Below are positions 6,994 to 14,144 of a stretch of DNA of 15,221 bases, in pieces. The position numbers and the translations under genes are program-made. Positions within the stretch are counted from its first letter, which is position 1. Each line of letters starts with the position of its first letter. The DNA lies in contig JAMCYN010000074.1 of NCBI GenBank assembly GCA_023474015.1, forward strand, positions 1 to 15,221, in the 5' to 3' direction. The notes below the pieces were generated by a model. That model saw nothing but the letters and a program-made list of their open reading frames with translations. It was not told the DNA's origin and did no database searches. The stretch is from Armatimonadota bacterium. Its GTDB lineage: Bacteria > Armatimonadota > UBA5829.

Positions 6994-8001
6994 TTAGGAA
7001 CTCCTCAGGCGTGGGTCGATGGCGTCGCGCAGCGCATCCCCGAGTATGTTGAACGCAAGAACCAAAATGAACAAAGCCGAGGATGCCGATATCAGATTCC
7101 ACCAAATGACAGGCTCGCGCGCAAGCTCCAAACGGGCGGAATCGATCATATTGCCCCAACTCCCGACCCCGGCCTGGACGCCGAGTTGCAGGTAGGACAA
7201 AATAGCCTCGGACAGGATCAGGCTGCTTATCCCGAGTGTCACGGATATAATGACAATCGGCATCAGATTGGGCAGGATGTGGCGAACCAGAATGCGGCCG
7301 TGGCTCGCGCCCAGAGCTCGCGCGGCGCGGACATACTCGCGGTCACGGTGCTTCAAAGTTTCGCCGCGCGACAGGCGGCACAGCCCGACCCACGAGGTCA
7401 CGCCGAGCGCGATGCACATCTGCAGAAGGCCCCGACCAAGCACCATCATCATGGCGATAAGAAGCAGGATGCCGGGAATAGAGTCCAGCACAGTGTAAAG
7501 ATACTGGATCGCGTCATCCACCCTTTTGCCGAAGTATCCGGCCATCATACCGAACAGCAGCGCCAGTGGCGTGACGATGAGCGATGTCAGCCCGCCGAGA
7601 AGAATGGCCGTCCGGCAGCCTTTCAAGGTCAGGTAGAGAACATCCTCGCCCACGCCGTCCGTGCCGAGAAGATGCTTGCCCAGAAGCCTGTGTGGTGTTG
7701 GCTCTCCAGTGGTCATAGTCGCAAGGGGAGCGGAGTATGTGCGCTCCTTGGGACGCTGGAACACTCGATCTATGACCGTCAAGTAGGGCTCGTTTCGGCC
7801 CTGTTGCCAGCCGATGCTGTCGAGGACAGCGATTGTCCCATAGCAGGCGATAATGCCCAAAGCGGCCATAGCAAGATAGTTACGTCGAATGCGTCGATAT
7901 GCCTCCGCCCAAAGCGGCTGGCGTCCCGCTCGCACGACGGTGGTTATGAGAATCACGACAACCAATATCGGTATTAGGTTTTGCAATATCATGCCAAGCA
8001 T
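6994..8001 (-). CDS. oppC: Peptide/oligopeptide ABC transporter permease (OppC/DppC type)
   Basis: This is the inner-membrane permease that pairs with OppB. I place the start at ATG 8001, with AAGGA about five bases upstream, giving 335 residues. The frame is open to 8148, but the extra 49 residues are translated from repeat DNA and are unlikely to be real. There are hydrophobic segments near 4-23 and 44-62, then a long periplasmic stretch containing the OppC-type 'HLLGTDGVGEDVL' (110-122), and core helices near 131-155, 172-190, 195-210, 249-268 and 307-320. The EAA loop that contacts the ATPases is 'YVRAARALGASHGRI...HILPN' (223-245). The C-terminus 'LGDALRDAIDPRLRSS' is typical. The N-terminal extra helix and the insert at about 65-105 make it longer than E. 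coli OppC/DppC. Confidence 0.92.
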   Translation of the reverse strand: MLGMILQNLIPILVVVILITTVVRAGRQPLWAEAYRRIRRNYLAMAALGIIACYGTIAVLDSIGWQQGRNEPYLTVIDRVFQRPKERTYSAPLATMTTGEPTPHRLLGKHLLGTDGVGEDVLYLTLKGCRTAILLGGLTSLIVTPLALLFGMMAGYFGKRVDDAIQYLYTVLDSIPGILLLIAMMMVLGRGLLQMCIALGVTSWVGLCRLSRGETLKHRDREYVRAARALGASHGRILVRHILPNLMPIVIISVTLGISSLILSEAILSYLQLGVQAGVGSWGNMIDSARLELAREPVIWWNLISASSALFILVLAFNILGDALRDAIDPRLRSS

Positions 8002-8040
8002 AATAGTCCTTACTCGGAAGGGGTTCAATCGCGAAAACGC

Positions 8041-8143
8041 GTGCTTCGACAAGCTCAGCATGAGGCGAAAGCGCGAAAGGGGAAGGGAGGGATTCGGAAA
8101 TCCCAAAATCGGCCTTGGGATGGCGATTCGGAAATCGCCACCC
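8041..8143. repeat. Repeat cluster inside the opp operon: twin CGGA-loop hairpins
   Basis: The 186-bp gap between oppB and oppC is filled by repeats. Hairpin 1 (8089-8104) has a GGGATT/AATCCC stem with a CGGA loop. Hairpin 2 (8121-8140) has a TGGCGATT/AATCGCCA stem with the same CGGA loop. Before them lie TTCGACAAGCTCAGCATGAG (8045-8064), a motif I have often seen in intergenic DNA of uncultured bacteria, and a GCGAAAG-rich run (8064-8080). The layout matches the twin hairpins at 5018-5066. The hairpins lie in the mRNA between oppB and oppC and could lower expression of the downstream genes or stabilise the upstream transcript. Confidence 0.7.
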
Positions 8144-8158
8144 AACACGGATTCCCTT

Positions 8159-8186
8159 CTATGCCCTATACTCTATGCCCTATGCC
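8159..8186 (+). repeat. Heptamer array (CTATGCC)x4 next to the oppB stop
   Basis: Four 7-base units in register: CTATGCC, CTATACT, CTATGCC, CTATGCC. The array ends one base before the oppB stop codon (8188-8190 on the minus strand), as other arrays in this window abut gene ends. Confidence 0.8.
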
Positions 8187-8187
8187 C

Positions 8188-9129
8188 TTATTCAAGTCTC
8201 ACCCTCGGGTCTACAAGCGCGTAGCAGATATCAGTGAGGGCTGCCCCGATGATATATAAAATTGTTCCGAGGAACACCATTGCTCGAACCACGGCGAAGT
8301 CCTGGCTGTTGATTGCGTCCACCGTCATAGTGCCCAGACCCGGGATGCCGAAGAACGACTCCAGCAGAATGCTCCCCATCATAATGAATGGAAGCGACAG
8401 AACAGTTCTCGTCAGGATAGGGATCGCCGCGTTCTTGAGAACGTGCTTGAATAGCACAGCCTGCTCGCTGACTCCCTTCGCGCGCGCCGTGCGCACGTAA
8501 TCCTGGTTCATTTCCTCCAACATGATGGTGCGATAAAACCGCACTTCGCCTCCCAGGCCGGATATAATACCGATCACCATCGGCAGCAGCGCGAACTTCA
8601 CCGCGCCGAGCCCGCGCACATAGCCTGCCAAAGGTAAATACTTCAGCAGTTTGCTCAAGACATACTGCCCACCGATGATATACACGAGGTACGTGACGCT
8701 CATAAGGAGCACGCACAGAAACACGCCCCAGACGTCCAGGTAGGTACCCCGATAGTAGGCGACCAGCAGCGCGAGTGTGATGGATACGATAAGGGAGCCG
8801 AAGAACACCATTGAAGCCACGAGCGTTGATGGTCCAACTCCCGCGCGCAGTTTGTCCCAAATCGGCTCGCCGGTCGCGTCCGAATTGCCAAACCGCATGA
8901 GAAGTAGTTCCGACATGTGCTTCTTGAACTGCTGCGAAAGCGGTTTATCGTAGCCATGCTGCACCAGCCACGCCTGGACCTGCGCGGGAGACGGGTTCTT
9001 GGCGGATAAGTTACGGCGCGCCATCTGCTCCGGCGAACTGGTGGCATAAAACAGCAGGAATGTCAGGAGTGAGACCCCTAACAGAATAGGAACCGCATAT
9101 AATAAGCGTCTGACAAGGTAGCGCGGCAT
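8188..9129 (-). CDS. oppB: Peptide/oligopeptide ABC transporter permease (OppB/DppB type)
   Basis: This permease forms the channel with OppC. It has 313 residues from ATG 9129; an adjacent GTG at 9132 would add one. The ATG overlaps the oppA stop by one base (TGATG), with GGGAGGG eight bases upstream, which implies translational coupling. The N-terminus 'MPRYLVRRLLYAVPILLGVSLLTFLLF' is the classic OppB first helix. The periplasmic segment 34-98 contains 'AWLVQHGYDKPL', the usual 'lGLdkPl' position. Core helices fall near 103-125, 132-153, 180-195, 245-262 and 282-303. The EAA loop is 'YVRTARAKGVSEQAVLFKHVLKNA' in parts (211-234), and 'ESFFGIPGLG' (257-266) is the well-conserved motif after it. 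The gene looks intact. Confidence 0.94.
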   Translation of the reverse strand: MPRYLVRRLLYAVPILLGVSLLTFLLFYATSSPEQMARRNLSAKNPSPAQVQAWLVQHGYDKPLSQQFKKHMSELLLMRFGNSDATGEPIWDKLRAGVGPSTLVASMVFFGSLIVSITLALLVAYYRGTYLDVWGVFLCVLLMSVTYLVYIIGGQYVLSKLLKYLPLAGYVRGLGAVKFALLPMVIGIISGLGGEVRFYRTIMLEEMNQDYVRTARAKGVSEQAVLFKHVLKNAAIPILTRTVLSLPFIMMGSILLESFFGIPGLGTMTVDAINSQDFAVVRAMVFLGTILYIIGAALTDICYALVDPRVRLE

Positions 9130-9677
9130 CACTCAGTCCCTCCCGATTGCACGCGCACCTTGCGGTTGCGTCGCCTCCGCACAACCTCGGCGGCAGGCAG
9201 CGTGCCTAGTATGAGGAACACGGCAATAGCAACTGCGGGCCAGTAGTTGGGTTTATTCCATGCCGCCTGCAAACGCGCGCGCTCACGCCCGTCCACCCGC
9301 AGGTATTTGAGTGTGTCCACCGCCATCGGGTGAGGCTTGACGTTCAGAAGCCACTTGTTGACAATGGCAAGGTCGTCAGGATGGTAAAGAAATATCCAGG
9401 GACAGTCTTCGACGGCAATATCCCGCATACGGCGTATGATAGCCATGCGCTCCGGCCCGTCGTCCATTGAGCGCATCTGCTCGAACATCCGGTTATACTC
9501 CGGGTTATCGTACGAGGAGTAGTTGACGCCTTTGCTGTGGCCGTTTGGACCGTACAGTAGCAGCGCGAAGTTCTCCGGGTCAGGGTAGTCTCCTATCCAA
9601 CCGTAGAATATGAACTGAAAATCTCCGTTACGCACCTTATCATCAAAGACATTGGCACGCCAGCTTCGTGACTCCAT
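9129..9677 (-). pseudogene. oppA: 3' part of the frameshifted oppA (binding-protein C-terminus plus membrane helix)
   Basis: This is the downstream portion of the solute-binding protein, in a different frame from its 5' part because of the 10-bp duplication at 9714-9733. The reading frame that joins across one repeat copy is WVGLVAKQFEAVGIRMESRSW, read in pieces around 9660-9735; the first ATG in the fragment is at 9677. 'YGWIGDYPDPENF', 'SSYDNPEYNRMFEQMR' and 'AVEDCPWIFLYH' are standard SBP family 5 (OppA/DppA) C-terminal signatures. Unusually, the end carries a hydrophobic helix ('YWPAVAIAVFLILGTLP') followed by RRRRNRKVR, a likely C-terminal membrane anchor with the tail in the cytoplasm. 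On its own the 182-residue fragment cannot form a binding protein. Confidence 0.8.
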
Positions 9678-11175
9678 ACGGATACCGACAGCCTCGAACT
9701 GCTTGGCGACCAGTCCTACCCACTCCTACCCACTGGCGACCGGCTGCGTCCGTTTCCGGATTGTCGTAATAGATTGTGAGCCGATCTCCGGTCCTTCGGT
9801 CTATGCCGTTTGGGTACCCTGCCTCGGCAAGCAGCCTTTTCGCTTTCTTTATGTTGTATTGGCGATAAGGATTCAGGTAGTTGCGTTCCCACCCGTAGAT
9901 GTCGGCGGGAATGAGGAACTGGGCCGGACGCCCATTTCCCTGCGACTGCAGATCTATGAATGCCTGCGCGTCGAATGCTATTGAAATGGCCTGGCGAAGT
10001 TTCTTATGCCGTTCGGTATAGCCCCCTACCACGGGGTCGCGCATATTGAACGCGAAATAGTAAATGTCCGGCCCGGAACTCCTGTAGAGCCTGACACCCT
10101 TGCGAATCATTTCCGGGGAGAGCTTCCCCTGCTGGGTCATAACTTGCTGATAGTTCGTCTGCGTGACTCTCCAGGAATCCTGATAGCCCTGCAGGAACAG
10201 GTTCCAACCTGTAATGGCTTCCCTCATCACGGTGAATATGATCTCGTTCGTGAGGGGCAACTTCTTACCCGCATCCTTCAAGAGCCCGGCCTCACGATCA
10301 CCGGGCGCTCCGTCTGACGGATACACTTCATAGTTCCGGTTAGGGTTGACCTTCAGCACTACCCGCTGCCTCGGCCAGTACTCGGCCAAGAGATAAGGTC
10401 CCGAGCCCACGGGATGGCGCGCGTAGTCTTCCCCATACCGCTCCGGGGCCTCGTGAGGGATCGGCGTTGTGAAGTGCATCGCCATAAGATAGCGAAGCTG
10501 CGGATAAGGCTGATTGAGCAGTATTCGGAATGTGTATGGGTCGTGTGGGTCGAGTTGCAGTCCCTCGACGGGACGCCGATAGTCAGCCGGGAGATCGTGC
10601 TTCTGGCGGTCGCGGTTGTATTTGGCATACTCGTGCAAACCGATTACCTTGTCCTCGAAATAGCTCAGGACCGGGCACGGAATCGCGGGATCGGCCATAC
10701 GGCGGAAACTATAGATAAAGTCTGCAGCCTTGATCTCTCTTCCTTTGCCGTGCGGGAAGCAGGGGTCGTCCTGGAAGCGCAACCCCCGCTTTATGCGGAA
10801 CGTCCAAGACTCGCCGTGCTTTTGAACCGTATGCCCGCTTTGTGTGACGGTATAAAGATAAGGCTCTCGTTTGGGCTGCTCGGCCCCAAAATTCAGCTCC
10901 AACACATACGGATCGCGCTTGAGGAAGTGATATCGGAAGTAGCATGGATAGATGAGATCCACTATCTGCGCATCCGATACTATATACGCAACTGTCGGAT
11001 CGAGAGTCTTGGGGTCATCCGGGAGTGCTCGGAAGAGGATGGGACGTGCGGTCGCTCCCGGCGGGTACGGGTCATTGCCACATCCGCAAAGCCCAACCAG
11101 GAGACCCAAGAAAACTGGAACAGCTATAACACGCGCGGCAGCGGTAAAGTGAACGGACCTACAGCGACGGAACAT
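9643..11175 (-). pseudogene. oppA: 5' part of the frameshifted oppA: peptide-binding lipoprotein, SBP family 5
   Basis: This is the first gene of the opp operon, encoding the extracytoplasmic binding protein that delivers peptides to OppBC. The start is ATG 11175 with AGGA seven bases upstream; the frame is open to 11379, but the added residues are leader sequence. MFRRCR, a hydrophobic core and the lipobox-like L29-C-G-C32 suggest a lipoprotein. SBP family 5 features are 'DPKTLDPTVAYIVSDAQI', 'WTFRIKRGLRFQDD', 'IKAADFIYSFRRM', 'HPVGSGPYLL', 'FAFNMRDP' and 'AKRLLAEAGYPNG'. The frame stays normal to 'DAAGRQWVG' and then shifts at a duplicated 10-bp unit (9714-9733), ending at 9643 after about 27 nonsense residues. 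Without the extra copy the gene 9129-11175 would encode 678 residues. It could be a true mutation, a slippage switch or an assembly error. Confidence 0.85.
9714..9733 (+). repeat. 10-bp exact tandem duplication breaking oppA
   Basis: TCCTACCCAC occurs at 9714-9723 and again at 9724-9733, followed by one more matching base. Ten is not a multiple of three, so the second copy shifts the frame. The span 9129-11175 is 2047 bases; minus ten it is 2037, exactly 679 codons, and the protein reads through into the expected C-terminal domain. Confidence 0.92.
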
Positions 11176-11184
11176 GTGTTTTCC

Positions 11185-11206
11185 TGTCCCGATACTTCGC
11201 GGGACA
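11185..11206 (-). promoter_or_regulatory. Hairpin in the oppA leader next to its ribosome-binding site
   Basis: TGTCCCG (11185-11191) and CGGGACA (11200-11206) form a 7-bp perfect stem with an 8-base loop. On the minus-strand mRNA the stem ends exactly beside the AGGA that serves ATG 11175, so it could influence initiation of the first opp gene. No known riboswitch is recognised. Confidence 0.45.
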
Positions 11207-11271
11207 TCTTTCCTTATTGTGTATGGGGAGCAGTGTGATTTCAGCATTTCTGACCGCATCTTATTGAGGTC

Positions 11272-11300
11272 ATTATATGAAAGGCTATGAACGGTGTCAA
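11272..11300 (-). promoter_or_regulatory. Perfect sigma-70-type promoter of the opp operon
   Basis: Read on the minus strand, TTGACA (11300-11295) and TATAAT (11277-11272) are separated by exactly 17 bases. Both boxes match the housekeeping consensus fully. Transcription should begin near 11265, leaving a leader of about 90 nt before oppA at 11175. The strength suggests high basal expression unless a regulator binds. Confidence 0.85.
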
Positions 11301-11332
11301 GCAGAACAGGCCGCGAACAGCGCGTCCGTTTC

Positions 11333-11361
11333 TTGCAATGTTCGCCTCCCAATGCTATAAT
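11333..11361 (+). promoter_or_regulatory. Extended -10 promoter of galE
   Basis: TTGCAA (11333-11338), a 17-base spacer and TATAAT (11356-11361), with TG one base upstream of the -10 (TGCTATAAT). It lies back to back with the opp promoter, only about 32 bases between their -35 boxes. The start site would be near 11368. Confidence 0.8.
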
Positions 11362-11387
11362 CAGCTCATATTTCGGCACTATCGAAG

Positions 11388-11413
11388 CTGGTAGAGCGGG
11401 CTCGCTCTACCAG
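11388..11413 (+). promoter_or_regulatory. 11-bp perfect hairpin in the galE leader
   Basis: CTGGTAGAGCG and CGCTCTACCAG pair perfectly around a GGCT loop. It falls about 20 nt into the predicted galE transcript and 35 bases before the ATG. No T-run follows, so it is not a simple attenuator. It may stabilise the mRNA, bind a protein, or be a dispersed palindromic repeat. Confidence 0.6.
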
Positions 11414-11447
11414 TTCAGTTTAATAGGCATCTAAAGGGGCATGCAGG

Positions 11448-12443
11448 ATGGCGATTCTAGTTACGGGGGGCCTTGGATATGTGGGCAGCCACGCGGTTAA
11501 GCAGCTTGTTGAGCGTGGTGAGGAGGTTATCTCGCTCGATAGCCTTTTGTTTGGTCACGAGGAGGCGGCGTGCGGCAGCGAGGTCGTAATCGGCGATATC
11601 GGCGACAAGGATCTGCTACGGAGCGTCTTCTCCGGTCGCAAGATCGAGGCCGTGATGCACTTCGCGGCGCTGGCCGACGTTGGGGAATCCGTGGCGGACC
11701 CGCAAAAGTATTATATATGTAATATCGCCAAGAGCCTCGCAATGCTGGAAGTGATGCTGGAGTTCGGAGTGAAGATGATGATCTTCTCGTCGAGCGCGGC
11801 GACCTTCGGCGAGCCCGAGGTTGTGCCGATCCCGGAGGATCATCCGAAGAACCCGACCAACCCGACCAACCCCTACGGCCGCTCGAAGTTGATGCTCGAG
11901 GAGATACTCAGGGAATACGAGCATGCCTACGGATTGCGGTCGATCTCGCTAAGATACTTCAATGCCTCGGGGGCTGACCCGTCGGGGCTGATCGGTGAGG
12001 ATCATACTCCCGAGCATCACATCATCCCGCTCGTGCTGGATGTGGCGATGGGAAAAAGAGATAAGTTCAGCATATTCGGGACCGACTGGCCCACCCGCGA
12101 CGGCACGTGCGTCAGGGACTATATTCATGTGACCGATCTCGCTCAGGCGCATATCCTCGGCCTAGATGCCCTGAGGAATGGCAAGAAAACGACCGCTTAT
12201 AATATGGGCAACGGCAACGGCTACACGGTCCGCGAGGTCATCGCGATGGCCGAGGAGATTACCGGAAAGAAAGTCAACGCGGTCGAGGCAGGCAGGCGTC
12301 CCGGCGATCCGGCGGTGCTGGTGGCGAGTTCCGAGAAGATTACGACAGAGCTCGGTTTTGAGCCCAGGTTCCCCGAGCTTAGGACGATTATAGAGACAGC
12401 CTGGCGGTGGCAATGCAGTCATCCCAACGGCTATGATAAGTAG
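11448..12443 (+). CDS. galE: UDP-glucose 4-epimerase
   Basis: This is an NAD-dependent epimerase of the extended short-chain dehydrogenase family that interconverts UDP-glucose and UDP-galactose in the cytoplasm, feeding polysaccharide synthesis or the Leloir pathway. It has 331 residues, the usual length. The dinucleotide-binding motif is GGLGYVG (7-13), with D31 at the end of beta-2. 'HFAALADVGESV' (71-82) and 'SSSAATFGE' (114-122) are family hallmarks. The catalytic pair is Y143 and K147 in 'YGRSK'. 'LRYFNASGADPSGLIGEDH' in parts (168-186), 'DGTCVRDYIHVTDLA' (218-232) and 'AGRRPGDPA' (281-289) complete the GalE pattern. A 9-base repeat at 11850-11867 gives NPTNPTNP before Y143, probably one triplet of residues more than usual. 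AAGGGG (11434-11439) lies eight bases before the ATG. Confidence 0.95.
   Translation: MAILVTGGLGYVGSHAVKQLVERGEEVISLDSLLFGHEEAACGSEVVIGDIGDKDLLRSVFSGRKIEAVMHFAALADVGESVADPQKYYICNIAKSLAMLEVMLEFGVKMMIFSSSAATFGEPEVVPIPEDHPKNPTNPTNPYGRSKLMLEEILREYEHAYGLRSISLRYFNASGADPSGLIGEDHTPEHHIIPLVLDVAMGKRDKFSIFGTDWPTRDGTCVRDYIHVTDLAQAHILGLDALRNGKKTTAYNMGNGNGYTVREVIAMAEEITGKKVNAVEAGRRPGDPAVLVASSEKITTELGFEPRFPELRTIIETAWRWQCSHPNGYDK
11850..11867 (+). repeat. 9-bp in-frame tandem repeat within galE
   Basis: AACCCGACC occurs twice in tandem, followed by a partial third unit (AACCC). It encodes Asn-Pro-Thr repeats just before the catalytic tyrosine, where many GalE proteins have a single NP-x-NPYG. It looks like an in-frame slippage expansion. 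Confidence 0.7.
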
Positions 12444-12491
12444 TCCCTTACCAACCATATTCTGAACACGGTGTATAGAAAATCGAGATGA

Positions 12492-14018
12492 TTATTGCGC
12501 GCAGATGAGTTGCGGCAACATAATCTGACGGAGTTCAAGAGCGGCGATGATGATGCGCCGTCCGAGTCTTGTCAGATAGTATTTGTATGTCTTGCCGCAC
12601 TTCTTGATCAGTCCGAATATTCGGCAGCGCTTGATGAGGTATGAGACTTGAGAACTGGACTTCTCGGGTAGTGCCCGACGAATCAGGCGATTCGTGATGC
12701 CGGTGATATTGCCTTCTCCGCGAGTGAGTGCGATCAGGGATTCGAGATCATCCTTGCGGAAGAGGTTGAAGCCTCTGAACGAACGGTCGTCGCGCTTGAT
12801 CGAATCGCCGATCTTTTTGATCTGGCGCTGACCATCGCTGGTGTCGTCGAGAGCGGAAATGAATTCGAGGTATCGGTTGTTGGTGGCAAGGAGCAATTCT
12901 CGAAGTGGAGGGAGGCTGTAGATTGTTTTTTGCATGGGAGCGTATTTTGTCTCGGTCGTCCCATCCCGATGTTCTACCGTCCGGTAGTGTTTGAGTTCGG
13001 TGACGTTGCTGACGGTGGTCTCGATGCGCAGGACGATGCCCTGCTTATCATACATTTTGATGGCGGCCCAACCCAGGTAGTGTTTGATGCGCATTCCTTG
13101 GATGCGGTGGTCGAACTTGTAGTCGGTGCCGATCTCGGCGAGTGTTCGTCCGTCGAGTTTCTTGCCGAGAAACATCGCTACGGATTCCGGTTTCACCGTG
13201 TGGATTGCCGTCTTGATGAGGTTTTCGTAGATTGGCTTGAGGTCTTCGGCGCGCTTGAAGACGATGTCGGTGGCATATTCCGCCTGCATGATCGACCAGT
13301 GATATGAGTTCGGAGCGAGCCGTGTCACGGGACAATAGCGTTTGGCGAACGCATCGAGCGCGCGGTGGAGTCGTTCAACTGGAAACTCATCGGCAAGAAC
13401 TTGGGCACGTGCAAAGTCATCGATTTTGAGAAAAGTGTTGTCCAGAGGCGTGAAGCCTATCCCCTCTTCCTGGAGGCGATTGGCAAGGTGGTTGTGCCCA
13501 TTGCAGTAGAATTGCAGGCGAAACGGCGCCCACGTTGGAACTCTCAGATAGCAAAGGCCGAACTCGGCGTCGATGAAGTAGAAGTAGTAGTGGAGGCACT
13601 TGGTCTCCTTGTTTCGTAAAGCAGTTTTGCCGGTTGCCTTGTCGTGCCAGGGAGAGTACGAGAGGCAAGTCTCCATCGCGGAGAATATATGGACGAGCCC
13701 GGGGTGATCTCCTCGGTCCGAGATGATTTTCCTGATGCGCTCTTCCTTACGGAAAGCTTTTGCGCGACGGATAAACTCGATCTCGATGCCGTTTTCGGTG
13801 GCTAGACGCTCAGCGTTGGCTCTAATCTCGTCACGCAAAGGCTCCGCGAAACGAGCGAAGTCGAATATCTTGATGTTGTGCCCATTGAGATAGAGGCTCA
13901 TCCCGTTGCAATGGCACCAGCCCGGAATCGTGCCGGTGATAACGATGCGGTCGAAACACGAGAAACTGCCCGCGATTTGCTTGGCATAACGATCTTGTAA
14001 TGAAGACAACTCTGGCAA
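12492..14018 (-). CDS. Uncharacterised ~505-aa protein with C-terminal winged helix, possibly mobile-element encoded
   Basis: I know this family only as an uncharacterised, widely scattered group of about 500 residues, sometimes labelled transposase or MarR-like in genomes; I cannot name a function. The frame starts at TTG 14018; a TTG at 14009 is an alternative with better spacing to the TAGGTAG element. The N-terminal part has 'CFDRIVITGTIPG' (21-33) and 'FDFARFAEPLRDEI' (52-65). A central block has 'HPGLVHIFSAME' (105-116), 'CLHYYFYFIDAEFGLCYLRV' (141-160) and 'NGHNHLANRL' (173-182). D23, D150 and E333 lie in strand-like contexts that could fit an RNase H-like core, but this is speculation. 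Residues 425-490 form a winged-helix domain ('SQVSYLIKRCRIFGLIKK', 'YKYYLTRLGRR'). It lies antisense between two plus-strand housekeeping genes, beside several palindromes. I found no convincing terminal inverted repeats or target duplication. Confidence 0.75.
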   Translation of the reverse strand: MPELSSLQDRYAKQIAGSFSCFDRIVITGTIPGWCHCNGMSLYLNGHNIKIFDFARFAEPLRDEIRANAERLATENGIEIEFIRRAKAFRKEERIRKIISDRGDHPGLVHIFSAMETCLSYSPWHDKATGKTALRNKETKCLHYYFYFIDAEFGLCYLRVPTWAPFRLQFYCNGHNHLANRLQEEGIGFTPLDNTFLKIDDFARAQVLADEFPVERLHRALDAFAKRYCPVTRLAPNSYHWSIMQAEYATDIVFKRAEDLKPIYENLIKTAIHTVKPESVAMFLGKKLDGRTLAEIGTDYKFDHRIQGMRIKHYLGWAAIKMYDKQGIVLRIETTVSNVTELKHYRTVEHRDGTTETKYAPMQKTIYSLPPLRELLLATNNRYLEFISALDDTSDGQRQIKKIGDSIKRDDRSFRGFNLFRKDDLESLIALTRGEGNITGITNRLIRRALPEKSSSQVSYLIKRCRIFGLIKKCGKTYKYYLTRLGRRIIIAALELRQIMLPQLICAQ

Positions 14019-14040
14019 ACCTACCTATCAGTGTTTGCCA
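14013..14040 (-). promoter_or_regulatory. Hairpin enclosing the ribosome-binding site of the 508-codon gene
   Basis: TGGCAAAC (14013-14020) and GTTTGCCA (14033-14040) form a perfect 8-bp stem around a 12-base loop. On the minus-strand mRNA the loop holds ACTGATAGGTAG, the only Shine-Dalgarno-like stretch, and the TTG at 14018 lies in the stem. This would hold down translation, as is common for transposase genes. It could alternatively be a protein-binding palindrome. Confidence 0.6.
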
Positions 14041-14078
14041 ATCTATTATGCAACGAACACAACAAAACCTTTTTGGTT

Positions 14079-14091
14079 GCGGCTAAGCCGC
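14079..14091. repeat. Short palindrome GCGGCT-A-AGCCGC
   Basis: This is a 6-bp perfect stem with a single central base, flanked by a T-run on its left (14070-14074). It resembles REP-like 'GCGGCTTAGCCGC' palindromes common between genes. It lies upstream of the minus-strand gene and downstream of nothing on the plus strand, so a terminator role is unlikely. Confidence 0.5.
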
Positions 14092-14144
14092 GTTAGGCAG
14101 TTAGAGAGTTTGGGCAGTGTCTGCTCTCGCACGAGGGCTGTAAT

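Noticed and set aside
7186..7977. 263-codon plus-strand open frame rich in His and Gln
   Set aside because: It is the antisense of oppC; the composition is a reflection of hydrophobic codons.
8002..8148. Longer oppC start at 8148
   Set aside because: The added residues are read from repeat DNA, and the ATG at 8001 has its own AAGGA and begins a normal hydrophobic N-terminus.
10414..11238. 274-codon plus-strand open frame
   Set aside because: It is the antisense shadow of oppA and shows no family features.
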